Source: an uncultured Eubacteriales bacterium (GTDB lineage Bacteria; Bacillota; Clostridia; Oscillospirales; Oscillospiraceae). From it: 64,000 bases of DNA. The stretch lies in contig URAM01000001.1 in the NCBI GenBank assembly GCA_900545815.1, forward strand, positions 1 to 64,000, given 5' to 3'. The notes beneath the pieces were generated by a model. The model saw nothing but the letters and a program-made list of their open reading frames with translations, was not told the origin of the DNA and made no database searches. How positions within the stretch are numbered: the first letter of the stretch is position 1; every line of letters begins with the position of its first letter. This document shows, piece after piece, positions 7,327 through 15,463 of the stretch. A program made the translations under genes and the position numbers.

Positions 7327-8659
7327 GCATATGTTCCTGGTGGCCATGTCCGTGTTCGTGGCCTGTACGGCTCTGTTCATGTGGTCGCTGTATAGCTATT
7401 TCACCGAGGCGCGCCAGAGCGAACAGCGGGAAGAAACAGCCTATGCAGCGGCTGCCGTAGAGGAGGGGGGCAAGACCTTCCTCCAGACCAAGCTGCCCAA
7501 AGACAGCGCCAACCGCATCACCTGGATCGACCGAGACGGAACTGTATTGTTCGACAGCGTGGCCAAGGCGGAGGATATGGAGAACCATGCCGACCGCGAT
7601 GAGGTGAAACAGGCCATGGAGACTGGCGAGGGGGAGAGCACCCGTTATTCCAGCACCCTCTCCCGCAAGACCACCAACTACGCCCTGCGCCTGGACGATG
7701 GCACCATCTTGCGCCTGTCTGGCACCCAGTACACGGTGGTGTCCCTGCTGGTCAGCCAATTCCAGGCGTTGGTAGCTGTGCTGGTGCTGGCGGTGGGGTT
7801 GTCCGCCTTTTTGGCTTATCGAGTGTCTGAGAGTATCATCGAACCCATCAACCGCATCAGCCTGGAGAATCCAGACGAGCGGGACGTGTATCCGGAGCTG
7901 CGCCCCTTGGTGCGGCGCATCGGCGGACAGAACAAGCAGATCCAGTACCAGATGGAGGCGCTGCGTCAGGCGCACAAGCAGCAGGACGAGCTGCGCCGAG
8001 AGTTCACCGCCAACGTGTCTCACGAGCTGAAAACGCCCCTGACCTCCATCTCTGGCTATGCTGAGATCATCCGAGAAGGGGTGGCACAGCCGGAGGATGT
8101 GAAGGGCTTTGCTGGTAAGATTTACGATGAAGCCCACCGGCTTATGGCATTGGTGGAGGACATCATCCGCCTGTCCCAGCTGGAAAGTCGGGAAGTGGTC
8201 TATGAGAAGGAGCAGGTGGAGCTGCTGGGCATCTGCAAGCGGGTCATCGCCCGCCTGGAACACGCCGCCCAGCGGCGGGGCATCACCTTCCATCTGGCCG
8301 GAACGGCAGGGAAATTCTGGGGGGTAGATCAGGTGGTGGATGAGATCGTCTACAACCTGTGTGACAACGCCATCAAATACAACAAGGAGAACGGCCAGGT
8401 TACCGTACTGGTTTCCGAGACCCAAGAACAGGTGGTCTTGACCGTGGAGGACACCGGCATTGGCATCCCGTCAGAGGAGGTCGAGCGGATTTTTGAGCGC
8501 TTCTACCGGGTGGATAAGAGCCACTCCCGCGCCATCGGCGGCACCGGACTGGGGCTTTCCATTGTCAAACACGGGGCGGCCTATCACAAGGCCAAGATCG
8601 AAGTGAACAGCACCGTGGGGGAAGGAACGGCGATTTCGGTGATTTTTCCCAAAAGCTAA
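7307..8659 (+). CDS. phoR: PhoR-like sensor histidine kinase
   Basis: Kinase of 450 residues. TM1 at about 8-30, an outer domain of about 110 residues, TM2 at about 147-170, then a linker and HisKA with NVSHELKTPLTSI (His about 239). The ATPase domain has NLCDNAIKYN, DTGIGIP, RVDKSHSR and GGTGLGLSI, the usual PhoR set. The start is GTG at 7307, chosen because GGAGGGG lies 6 bases upstream; the longer frame from TTG 7292 has no ribosome binding site. It overlaps phoP by 20 bases, so translation is coupled. A terminator follows and the phosphate cotransporter has its own promoter. Phosphate sensing is inferred from the Pho boxes. Confidence 0.88.
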   Translation: MRGKLFKHMFLVAMSVFVACTALFMWSLYSYFTEARQSEQREETAYAAAAVEEGGKTFLQTKLPKDSANRITWIDRDGTVLFDSVAKAEDMENHADRDEVKQAMETGEGESTRYSSTLSRKTTNYALRLDDGTILRLSGTQYTVVSLLVSQFQALVAVLVLAVGLSAFLAYRVSESIIEPINRISLENPDERDVYPELRPLVRRIGGQNKQIQYQMEALRQAHKQQDELRREFTANVSHELKTPLTSISGYAEIIREGVAQPEDVKGFAGKIYDEAHRLMALVEDIIRLSQLESREVVYEKEQVELLGICKRVIARLEHAAQRRGITFHLAGTAGKFWGVDQVVDEIVYNLCDNAIKYNKENGQVTVLVSETQEQVVLTVEDTGIGIPSEEVERIFERFYRVDKSHSRAIGGTGLGLSIVKHGAAYHKAKIEVNSTVGEGTAISVIFPKS

Positions 8660-8714
8660 AAAGATGGTACAGCAGTTCTGGCTTCCTCCTTGCCGGAACC
8701 ACTGGCGGAAAAAA

Positions 8715-8736
8715 GCGGCGTACACGCCGCTTTTTT
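8715..8736 (+). terminator. Terminator of phoPR
   Basis: Stem GCGGCG / CGCCGC, 4-base loop, six T, with a matching A run on the 5' side. Confidence 0.85.
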
Positions 8737-8801
8737 CGCTTTTCAGCGCTGCGCAGGGCGCGGTTGGCCGCAAAGACTGGGAGAAGGCGTACAAAGAGCG
8801 A

Positions 8802-8856
8802 TTTAACATAGATTTAACATGACTCGATTTTTGATTTAACATAGGAATGGTAAAAT
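8802..8856 (+). promoter_or_regulatory. Pho-box array and promoter of the Na/Pi cotransporter gene
   Basis: TTTAACAT occurs exactly at 8802, 8813 and 8835, with a degenerate copy at 8824, giving four boxes at an 11-bp period. A TAAAAT -10 follows at 8851-8856 and no good -35 is present, as expected for an activator-dependent promoter. The box matches the TTNACA type bound by PhoP in Gram-positive bacteria. Confidence 0.8.
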
Positions 8857-8882
8857 GAACAAGCTGTGATGCAGCGAAAATA

Positions 8883-8930
8883 ATGTTAAAACCATGTAAA
8901 ATCGCATTAGAATGTAAAAAGTATGTAAAA
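8883..8930 (-). promoter_or_regulatory. Second Pho-box array in the opposite orientation
   Basis: ATGTTAAA (8883) and ATGTAAAA (8894, 8912, 8923) are the reverse complements of TTTAACAT and TTTTACAT. Starts are 11, 18 and 11 bp apart. The array lies between the promoter and the cotransporter start codon, so it could form a loop with the upstream array or limit transcription. Confidence 0.6.
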
Positions 8931-8955
8931 TCGTCTCAAAGGAGTGGCATCCCCC

Positions 8956-10716
8956 ATGAATATCTTCTCTGTCATCACCCTCATCGGCGGTCTGGCCTTC
9001 TTCCTGTTCGGTATGAACGTCATGTCCGGCAGCTTGGAAAAGATGGCCGGCGGCAAGCTGGAGCTCCTGCTGAAAAAGATGACCGCAAACCCCATCATCA
9101 GCTTGGTCATGGGCGCCGTCATCACCATCGCCATCCAGTCCTCCTCCGCCACCACTGTTATGATGGTGGGTCTGGTCAACTCCGGCATCATGGATTTCGC
9201 ACAGACCCTCCATATCATCTTCGGCGCCAACATCGGCACCACCTTGACCTCGTGGATCTTGAGTCTATCCGGCATTGAGAGTGACGCTGTCTGGATGCAG
9301 ATGCTGAAGCCGGAGAATTTTGCGCCCCTGTTTGCCATGGTGGGCATTGTTATGACCATGGTCTGCAAGAGCGACAAAAAGCGCAGCATCGGCACGGTGC
9401 TGGTGGGCTTTGCTGTCCTCATTTTTGGTATGAATTTGATGGGAGAGGCCGTCAGTCCCCTGGCCGATTCTCCGGCCTTTGCTCAGCTCATGACCAAATT
9501 CAACCAGCCGCTTATCGGTCTGGCAGTCGGCACCGTGGTCACCGGCATCATCCAAAGCTCTGCCGCCTCCGTGGGGATGCTCCAGGCACTCTCTCTCACC
9601 GGCAGCATTTCCTACGCCATGGCCATCCCCATCATCATGGGGCAGAACATCGGCACTTGCGTCACTGCCATGATCTCCAGCATTGGAACCAACACCCAAG
9701 CCAAGCGGGTGGCGGTGATGCACATCTCGGTGAACGTCCTGGGTACGCTCATCTGGCTGCCTCTGCTGACCCTGACCAACGCCATTTTCCACTTTGCCTT
9801 TATGGATTGGGCTGTCTCTCCCGTCACCATCGCCATGCTCCATTCCGTATTCAACATCCTCACCACCCTGGTTCTCATGCCCTTCAGCAAATATCTGCTG
9901 AAGCTGGCCGTGTGGGTAGTCAAGGAAAAGGGCACCGCAGTGCCCGGTGAGGAGCTGGATGCTGTGCCCTTTTTGGACGAACGCCTGCTGAGCACTCCCT
10001 CGGTGGCTATCCAGGAATGCAACAGCCAGACCTGCAAGATGCTGGAGCTGGCGCGGGAGAACATCCGGTTGGCAGTGCAGCAATTTTCTCACTACAGCGA
10101 CAGTGACCAACTGCTGGTGCTGCAAACGGAGGAGGAGATCGACGCCTTTGAAGATCGCCTGAGCACCTATCTGGTCAAGCTCTCCGCCCAGGCTCTGTCT
10201 CAGAACGACTCTCATGTGATCTCCAAAATGCTCCACGCCATTGGGGACTTTGAACGATTGGGGGATCACGCCGTAAACCTGAACAAGGTAGCCAAGGAGA
10301 TCCACGACAAGGGCTTGTCCTTCACCCAAGAGGCACAGGCGGGGCTGAATACCCTCATCCAAGCTATCGATGAGATCTTGACCATGACGGTAACGGCCTA
10401 TGAGCGCAACGACACAGATCTAGCCGCTCGGGTGGAGCCGCTGGAGGAGGTCATCGACCAACTCATTGCCAAGATGAAGGATCAGCACATCCGGCGCCTT
10501 CAGCAGGGTGCGTGTACCATTGAGAAAGGGTTCATCTTCTCTGACATTTTGAACAACTGTGAGCGCATTTCTGATCACTGTTCGAACATTGCCGTGGCGG
10601 TCATCGAGGTGGAACACGACAGCTTCGATGCCCACCGGTATTTGCAGGGAGTCAAGTATGGGAACCACGAGTTCAACCTGATTTTCCAGGAGTATGCTGC
10701 CAAATATGCTATGTAA
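8956..10716 (+). CDS. Na/Pi cotransporter family protein with PhoU-like tail
   Basis: Membrane importer of phosphate, 586 residues. The first about 320 residues hold two Na_Pi_cotrans repeats with the paired motif seen here as AIQSSSATTVM and IIQSSAASVGM, plus GANIGTT and GQNIGTC, the hallmark of the family. The last about 220 residues are helical and PhoU-like (ERLGDHAVN and CERISDHCSNIA). ATG 8956 is chosen: AAAGGAG ends at 8944, and the in-frame GTG at 8944 overlaps that ribosome binding site. It follows phoPR, has its own Pho-box promoter and ends in a terminator. The coupling ion is assumed from the family. Confidence 0.93.
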   Translation: MNIFSVITLIGGLAFFLFGMNVMSGSLEKMAGGKLELLLKKMTANPIISLVMGAVITIAIQSSSATTVMMVGLVNSGIMDFAQTLHIIFGANIGTTLTSWILSLSGIESDAVWMQMLKPENFAPLFAMVGIVMTMVCKSDKKRSIGTVLVGFAVLIFGMNLMGEAVSPLADSPAFAQLMTKFNQPLIGLAVGTVVTGIIQSSAASVGMLQALSLTGSISYAMAIPIIMGQNIGTCVTAMISSIGTNTQAKRVAVMHISVNVLGTLIWLPLLTLTNAIFHFAFMDWAVSPVTIAMLHSVFNILTTLVLMPFSKYLLKLAVWVVKEKGTAVPGEELDAVPFLDERLLSTPSVAIQECNSQTCKMLELARENIRLAVQQFSHYSDSDQLLVLQTEEEIDAFEDRLSTYLVKLSAQALSQNDSHVISKMLHAIGDFERLGDHAVNLNKVAKEIHDKGLSFTQEAQAGLNTLIQAIDEILTMTVTAYERNDTDLAARVEPLEEVIDQLIAKMKDQHIRRLQQGACTIEKGFIFSDILNNCERISDHCSNIAVAVIEVEHDSFDAHRYLQGVKYGNHEFNLIFQEYAAKYAM

Positions 10717-10756
10717 AGAGAATCAGCCGTGGCGTTTGCCACGGCTGATTCTCTTT
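10715..10756 (+). terminator. Terminator of the Na/Pi cotransporter gene
   Basis: A 19-bp perfect stem (AAAGAGAATCAGCCGTGGC and complement), 4-base loop, ending in CTTTAATAA. The stop codon lies inside the stem's first bases. Confidence 0.85.
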
Positions 10757-10804
10757 AATAAAAGTCTCACAGAGTTCCGGCAGGATGCCGGAAAAAATAC
10801 TGCT

Positions 10805-10888
10805 CAGGCTGGTAGGTGCCGCAGCGTAGGCTCCATCTGCTTTGCAGGTGGAGAACCTACCGGCGGAGTGAGTGCATACACCAGCCTG
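10805..10888. other. Branched inverted-repeat element, possible structured RNA
   Basis: CAGGCTGGT (10805) pairs with ACCAGCCTG (10880-10888). Inside, CTCCATCTGC pairs with GCAGGTGGAG and an outer GTAGG pairs with CCTAC. The region between the cotransporter terminator and the antiporter stop holds no gene. I do not recognise an RNA family; it may be a repeat element or the 3' end structure of the antiporter mRNA. Confidence 0.45.
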
Positions 10889-10923
10889 TAAACTCACCCA
10901 AATGCTTGTGTTTGGGCGAATCT

Positions 10924-11859
10924 TTATACTTGGAGCAGATAGATAAAGTAAGCTGCATAAGCGGCCAGCATCAGAATGCCTGTCGGCTTCGTCAGCTTTT
11001 TGCTCCGCGCCACACAGACCAGCAGCAGCACACCCACCAGCACAGCTACGATGGTGTCCACGGTGAATCGGGCGGCGAAGGGGACGGGGGTGATGAGGGC
11101 GGTGGTGCCCAGGACAAAGAGGATATTGAAAATGTTGCTGCCCACGATATTGCCGATGGCGATGTCGGCGTTGCCCTTCCGGGCGGCGGTGAGCGAGGAG
11201 AACAGCTCAGGCAGAGAGGTGCCCAAGGCCACGATGGTCAGGCCAATGAACCGTTCACTCATGCCAAAATACCGTGCCAGCGCGGTGGCGGCGTCTACGG
11301 TTACGTCACTGCCCCAGACGATGAGCACCAGGCCGATGATGCTCAGCACCAGCAGCATCCACAGGGGGCGGGAGGATGCTTCCTCAGGCGGCGTCTCCTT
11401 GTTCTTCTTAGCCATTCGGAACAGATAGCCCAGATAGAGCAGGAAAGCAACCCAAAGCCCTACGCCTTCCCAGAACGTGATCTCATTGCCCGTCCAGCCA
11501 AAGAGGAGCAGCAGCAGGGAAATGGCAATCATATAGGGGAGCTCAATGCGGATGGTGGACTTGGCCACGGAAAGCGTGGCCACGCAGGCGGTGAGGCCCA
11601 GGATGATGAGCACATTGAGGATGTTGCTGCCTACGATGTTGCCCACAGCGATGCCGGCGCTGCCCTTCAGGGCGGCGGTGATGCTCACGGCGGCCTCTGG
11701 GGCGCTGGTGCCCATGGCAACAATGGTCAGACCGATGACCAGCTGTGGGATGCCGAACCGGTCAGCAAGGCCGGCGGCTCCGTCCACGAACCAGTCTGCG
11801 CCTTTGACCAGCATGACAAAGCCCACGATCAATAACAATACCTGCACAAGAAGTTCCAT
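10924..11859 (-). CDS. Calcium/sodium antiporter family (CaCA) cation exporter
   Basis: Integral membrane exchanger of 311 residues with about ten hydrophobic segments. It contains the two inverted alpha repeats of the CaCA superfamily: IVAMGTSAPE with VGNIVGSNILN, and IVALGTSLPE with IGNIVGSNIFN. These glutamates and asparagines form the cation site. The leader RNA resembles the yybP-ykoY riboswitch, which responds to Mn2+, so export of Mn2+ is a plausible real task. ATG 11859 is preceded by AGGCAGG at about 10 bases. It is transcribed alone from the promoter at 12078-12050. The family is certain; the substrate is inferred. Confidence 0.92.
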   Translation of the reverse strand: MELLVQVLLLIVGFVMLVKGADWFVDGAAGLADRFGIPQLVIGLTIVAMGTSAPEAAVSITAALKGSAGIAVGNIVGSNILNVLIILGLTACVATLSVAKSTIRIELPYMIAISLLLLLFGWTGNEITFWEGVGLWVAFLLYLGYLFRMAKKNKETPPEEASSRPLWMLLVLSIIGLVLIVWGSDVTVDAATALARYFGMSERFIGLTIVALGTSLPELFSSLTAARKGNADIAIGNIVGSNIFNILFVLGTTALITPVPFAARFTVDTIVAVLVGVLLLVCVARSKKLTKPTGILMLAAYAAYFIYLLQV

Positions 11860-11898
11860 ATTTTACATCCTGCCTTTCTCAGACGGAAATTTTGCAAC

Positions 11899-12045
11899 AA
11901 AAAAAGCGAGTCCCTTTGCTGCAATGTCATACAACAAAAGTCTCGCTGCTTGGTTGCGCACCGGATGCTCTGCCCACCATGGGGAAGCATCGAGATTGAC
12001 GGCCGCGCACACGCATTTCTGCGCCAACTACTCCCTTTTCTGTGC
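11899..12045 (-). promoter_or_regulatory. Probable yybP-ykoY (manganese) riboswitch with terminator
   Basis: Read on the minus strand, the leader starts AAAAGGGAGTAG (12039-12028), continues with CCGTCAATCTCG and ends CAAGCAGCGAGACTTTTG. These match the conserved elements of the yybP-ykoY aptamer (GGGGAGUAG, GUCA, and a GAGACUUU-like 3' side). The last segment, AGCGAGACTTTTG, can instead pair with CAAAGGGACTCGCT and is followed by seven T (11905-11899), a terminator. This fits a metal-relieved terminator 40 bases before the antiporter start. Assignment is by eye and needs a covariance model search. Confidence 0.75.
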
Positions 12046-12049
12046 CCTT

Positions 12050-12078
12050 ACGATACCAAATCCCGTCGAAAAAGTCAA
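12050..12078 (-). promoter_or_regulatory. Promoter of the riboswitch-antiporter transcript
   Basis: Minus strand TTGACT, 17-base spacer, TATCGT; transcription would begin just before the GGGAGTAG element. Confidence 0.75.
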
Positions 12079-12235
12079 GGCATTTCTGATAGATTTGGAA
12101 GATTCGGAAACAAAGGAAGGGGACATTTGGCTGGTTTGATACAATTCTGACACTATTTTTTACTGGAAATCCTGTTCCGGCTGTGTTACAGTGATTCATG
12201 AAAACGAACAATGGCTGCCAAAGGAGGAAAGAACC

Positions 12236-13216
12236 ATGAACGGAATCGGAAGAACCCTGGCGGGATTTCTGGCCGGCCTGACCCTGTTGGGCTGTGTCGG
12301 ATGCAGCGGCCAGAGTATGTCCATCCAATCCAACCTGCCGTCCCACAGCAGCGCAGCCCCTGCCGTGGAGACCAAGCCCTACCAACCGGGGAAGAAGGGG
12401 GAGCTGCCCGGAACGAAGAATGGGTATTTGGTGCAGGAACCCATGGGGGAAACAGTGCGAGCGGACTTGGACGGGGATGGAAAACGGGAGACCCTGACCA
12501 TCGCCACCAAGGTGCTTCAGCAGAAGGACGGACAGAGCCAGTGGAAGGAAACGGTGCTGTCCAGCGTGAAGATCAACGGCAAGGAGTTCCTGAAAAAGAG
12601 CGACCGAGAGGGGAGCAGCCTGAACGTGCCCAACGTAGTGCTATACACCCCAGAGAGCGAGCATTACTTCCTGGCCGATCTGAACGCCAAGGACGGCAAG
12701 CTGGAGATCGGCCTGCTGGACTACGGCCCCAGCTACGATTTGACCACCACTTATCTGCGCTATGAAAAGGGGCATCTGATCAGCTTGGGCACGGTGCCCG
12801 GGTTCCCGGATCAGGACAGCAGCAGTCTGGACGGCAAGGGCAACGTGACCACGCCGGGACGGTTGAGTCTTTTGCAGAATTGGCAGGCGCCTTTTGTGTA
12901 TCAGCTCAAGGGGGATGTTCTGGAAAAAGCCCCCCAGGCTTGGTATACCCCCATTGACCAGCCGGAACAGCAGGTCGTTCTGAAAAAAGCCATCACGCTC
13001 TATGACAGCCCCAGCCGGAACGCTCAAGCCTCCTGTGCGCAGCCCGGACAGGCAGTCGTGGCCTTTCCGTCCACGGACAATAAGCACTGGGTGCAGGTGA
13101 AGCTGGCAGACGGCACCGAAGGATGGTTCTATATGGAGGACGCAGCAACCATTGTGTCAGGGGAGCGCAAGTACACCGAAATGGAAGTGTTCGACAACTT
13201 GAATATGACAGATTGA
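12236..13216 (+). CDS. Lipoprotein with SH3-like C-terminus, unknown role
   Basis: A secreted protein of 326 residues. The signal peptide ends in a lipobox (LTLLGC or CVGC near residue 20), so it is probably anchored to the outer face of the membrane. A linker rich in Ser and Pro follows, then a segment with DLDGDGKRETL, similar to FG-GAP/VCBS calcium-binding loops, and a C-terminal region (about 245-310) with the pattern of a bacterial SH3 domain: KKAITLYDSPS, HWVQVKLADGTEGWFY. ATG 12236 is used because AAGGAGG lies 8 bases upstream; a longer frame from 12191 has no signal peptide at its start. It stands alone with a terminator behind. Sensing or binding of wall polymers is possible but unproven. 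Confidence 0.8.
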   Translation: MNGIGRTLAGFLAGLTLLGCVGCSGQSMSIQSNLPSHSSAAPAVETKPYQPGKKGELPGTKNGYLVQEPMGETVRADLDGDGKRETLTIATKVLQQKDGQSQWKETVLSSVKINGKEFLKKSDREGSSLNVPNVVLYTPESEHYFLADLNAKDGKLEIGLLDYGPSYDLTTTYLRYEKGHLISLGTVPGFPDQDSSSLDGKGNVTTPGRLSLLQNWQAPFVYQLKGDVLEKAPQAWYTPIDQPEQQVVLKKAITLYDSPSRNAQASCAQPGQAVVAFPSTDNKHWVQVKLADGTEGWFYMEDAATIVSGERKYTEMEVFDNLNMTD

Positions 13217-13220
13217 GCGA

Positions 13221-13246
13221 AAAGACGTGCCCAGCACGTCTTTTTT
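13221..13246 (+). terminator. Terminator of the SH3 lipoprotein gene
   Basis: Stem AAAGACGTGC / GCACGTCTTT with a 3-base loop and a run of six T. Confidence 0.88.
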
Positions 13247-13251
13247 CTGCG

Positions 13252-13280
13252 TTGACTTCTGTCCACCCCTCTGGTATCAT
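13252..13280 (+). promoter_or_regulatory. Promoter of the cobalamin operon
   Basis: TTGACT, 17-base spacer, TATCAT, directly upstream of the cobalamin riboswitch. Confidence 0.8.
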
Positions 13281-13539
13281 GAAAACAGAATCGAATATCC
13301 CGCCCAGGTTCCGCAGTTGCTGCGGATCAGAGGGAAGCCGGTGAAAATCCGGCGCAACTTCCATTACTGTGAGGGGGACTGCCCCCATAGCCAGATCACT
13401 CACCGGGCGGGCGTTTTTGGAAATACGTTCAGGGGAAAGCTGGATGGAGCCACAAACATGACCGGAACACCCAAGGTGGGTTCCGGCGTCTTGTGTTGCC
13501 TGTCAGCCTGTCTCAGAACGGGGAAGACAGGCTTTTTTT
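13281..13539 (+). promoter_or_regulatory. Cobalamin riboswitch with expression-platform terminator
   Basis: The leader contains AGGGAAGCCGGTGAAAATCC, then GGCGCAACTTCC and ATTACTGTGA, the unmistakable core (B12 box) of the cobalamin riboswitch. CCCGCCC (13299-13305) and GGGCGGG (13405-13411) close the aptamer. Downstream, AGCCTGTCT / AGACAGGCT (13505-13533) followed by seven T forms the terminator; GGAACACC / GGTGGGTTCC at about 13464 is a possible alternative hairpin. Bound cobalamin should stop transcription of the ECF operon that follows. There is no other gene in this 340-base stretch. Confidence 0.93.
13505..13539 (+). terminator. Riboswitch-controlled terminator
   Basis: Stem of 9 bp (AGCCTGTCT / AGACAGGCT), 11-base loop, seven T. 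It is placed 18 bases before the first gene of the operon. Confidence 0.85.
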
Positions 13540-13557
13540 GTGGAAAGGGGTGGCGGA

Positions 13558-13839
13558 GTGGCCTATAACGAAAGACAGGAGCAATGCATTGCCCTGCTGC
13601 GCCAGAAGGCGCAAGCCTTGGGACGGCTGCCCCAAAAGAGTGACTTTTCGCCGGAGGTCATGGGTCAGATCAAAAATATCCTAGGTCCTTGGCCCCGTGC
13701 CTTAGAGATGGCAGGGCTGAAGGCACAAAATACACGGCAGGAGCAAAAGCTCCAAAAACGCATCCGCACCAAGCGGCGGCGGACGCAGAACAAGCTGGCA
13801 GGAGAGAGGAGGAACGGGCATGGGCAGGATACAGTTTGA
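13558..13839 (+). CDS. Small HNH-repeat-like (homing endonuclease associated repeat) protein
   Basis: A protein of 93 residues, first in the cobalamin operon. The core pattern is LLRQKAQALGRLPQKSDF followed about 15 residues later by LGPWPRALEMAGLK. This resembles the HNH_repeat / homing endonuclease associated repeat (GRxPt--D, FGSWneAL-aAGL), a small helix-turn-helix-like DNA-binding unit. No nuclease residues are present. The tail is very basic (KRIRTKRRRTQNK), fitting nucleic acid binding. GTG 13558 is chosen because AAAGGGG lies about 8 bases upstream. Its end overlaps the ATPase gene by 20 bases. A regulatory role in the operon is a guess; translation coupling could be its only job. Confidence 0.65.
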   Translation: MAYNERQEQCIALLRQKAQALGRLPQKSDFSPEVMGQIKNILGPWPRALEMAGLKAQNTRQEQKLQKRIRTKRRRTQNKLAGERRNGHGQDTV

Positions 13840-15463
13840 ACAGGTGACCTTTCAGTACCCAGGCGGAGAACGGAACGCCATCGAAACCGTGACCCTCACC
13901 GTTCCCTCCGGCGCCTTCTGTCTCCTCTGCGGCAAGAGCGGCTGCGGCAAGACCACCCTCTTGCAGCAGCTAAAGCCGGCCATCACCCCCCACGGCACCC
14001 GTACCGGTCAAGTGACCCTGGACGGCACGCCGGTGGAAGCGTTGTCCTTTCGCGACCAAAGCACCCGTATCGGCTATGTCATGCAGGATCCAGACAGCCA
14101 GATGGTCACCGACCAAGTGTGGCACGAGCTGGCCTTCGGGCTGGAAAATCTGGGGCTGGAGCAGCAGACCATCCGCCTGCGGGTGGCGGAGATGGCGCAG
14201 TTTTTTGGACTGCAAGCCTTGTTCCATCGGGACGTACACACCCTCTCCGGCGGGCAGAAGCAGCAGGTGAACCTGGCAGGCGTCATGGTCATGCAGCCGG
14301 ATGTGTTGGTGTTGGACGAACCAACCGCCCAGCTGGATCCCGTGTCTGCCGGGGAATTCTTTCAGATGCTCCGACGCATCAACCTGGAGCTTGGGGTGAC
14401 GGTGATCTTGTCCGAGCATCGGCTGGAACAGCTGTACGCCGCTGTAGATCAGGTGGTGGTGTTGTCTGAGGGAACGATCCACGCCAACGGCACCCCGGAA
14501 GAAGTGGCGCGACAGCTGATGGGAGAAAAATCCGACCTTCTGCCCATGCTGCCCGCTCCGGTGCAGATCGGCAGCACGGTCACCGGCGGGACAGCCTGTC
14601 CCATGACCGTCCGAGCGGGACGGCTGTGGCTGGAACAGTGGGCGGAGAGACGCAGCATTCCCCCTGCAAAAGAACGAAAAACACCGGAAAGTGAGAACAA
14701 TGAGCCGGTGTTAGAGCTGAAAGATGTCTGGTATCGCTACGACAAGGATGGACAGGACGTCCTCCGCGGCGTTACCTTCACCGTCACCCAGGGTAGCTTC
14801 TGTGCGCTCACCGGCGGCAACGGCAGCGGAAAATCTACCCTCCTAAAAAGCATCTGCGGCCTGTGCAAGCCCTATCGGGGCTGGGTCAAGGTGCAGGGGA
14901 AAAAGCTGGGCAAATACGGCAAGGGCGAGCTTTTTAAACAGCGGCTGGCGCTGCTGCCTCAGAGCCCCAAGCAGCTGTTCGTGGGCAAGACAGTGGAGGA
15001 AGATCTGTTGGAGTTGGGCACCCCAGAGCAGGCCCAAGCCATCGCCCAAAGCATGGGCATCACCGACCTGCTCTCCCGACACCCCTACGATCTGTCCGGC
15101 GGTGAGCTGCAAAAGGCGGCGCTGGCCAAGGTGCTGCTCCTCCAGCCCAAAATCCTGCTGCTGGACGAGCCGACCAAGGGACTAGACGCCTTCTACAAGG
15201 AACAGCTGGCGCAGTTGCTGCTGCGCTTCCAGGCGGAGGGCGGCACCATCCTGATGGTCAGCCACGACGTGGAGTTCTGCGCCCGCTTTGCCACCCACGC
15301 CGCCCTCTTTTTCGATGGGGACGTAACGGCGGTGCAGACGGCAAGGCAGTTTTTTGCCGGAAACCAATTTTACACCACCGCAGCGGCTCGCATGAGCCGG
15401 ACGGTGTTTCCTGATACGGTGACAAATGAGGAGGTCATAGCCCGATGCAGCGAGATGGTATGA
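13820..15463 (+). CDS. ECF transporter, fused EcfA-EcfA' ATPase
   Basis: Two ABC ATPase domains in one chain of 547 residues, instead of the usual separate EcfA1 and EcfA2. Domain 1 has Walker A GKSGCGKTT, Q-loop QDPDSQMV, signature LSGGQKQQ, Walker B VLVLDEPTAQLDP and switch His SEHR. Domain 2 has GGNGSGKSTL, LPQSPKQLF, LSGGELQKAA, ILLLDEPTKGLD and SHD. It powers uptake by the S component and EcfT encoded directly downstream. ATG 13820 has GAGAGGAGG upstream. Under the cobalamin riboswitch, so the substrate is expected to be cobalamin or a precursor. Fused ECF ATPases are known in Firmicutes. Confidence 0.93.
   Translation: MGRIQFEQVTFQYPGGERNAIETVTLTVPSGAFCLLCGKSGCGKTTLLQQLKPAITPHGTRTGQVTLDGTPVEALSFRDQSTRIGYVMQDPDSQMVTDQVWHELAFGLENLGLEQQTIRLRVAEMAQFFGLQALFHRDVHTLSGGQKQQVNLAGVMVMQPDVLVLDEPTAQLDPVSAGEFFQMLRRINLELGVTVILSEHRLEQLYAAVDQVVVLSEGTIHANGTPEEVARQLMGEKSDLLPMLPAPVQIGSTVTGGTACPMTVRAGRLWLEQWAERRSIPPAKERKTPESENNEPVLELKDVWYRYDKDGQDVLRGVTFTVTQGSFCALTGGNGSGKSTLLKSICGLCKPYRGWVKVQGKKLGKYGKGELFKQRLALLPQSPKQLFVGKTVEEDLLELGTPEQAQAIAQSMGITDLLSRHPYDLSGGELQKAALAKVLLLQPKILLLDEPTKGLDAFYKEQLAQLLLRFQAEGGTILMVSHDVEFCARFATHAALFFDGDVTAVQTARQFFAGNQFYTTAAARMSRTVFPDTVTNEEVIARCSEMV

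Noticed and set aside
10780..10800. Terminator at TTCCGGCA / TGCCGGAA
   Set aside because: No T run follows on the plus strand, and on the minus strand the T run precedes the stem.
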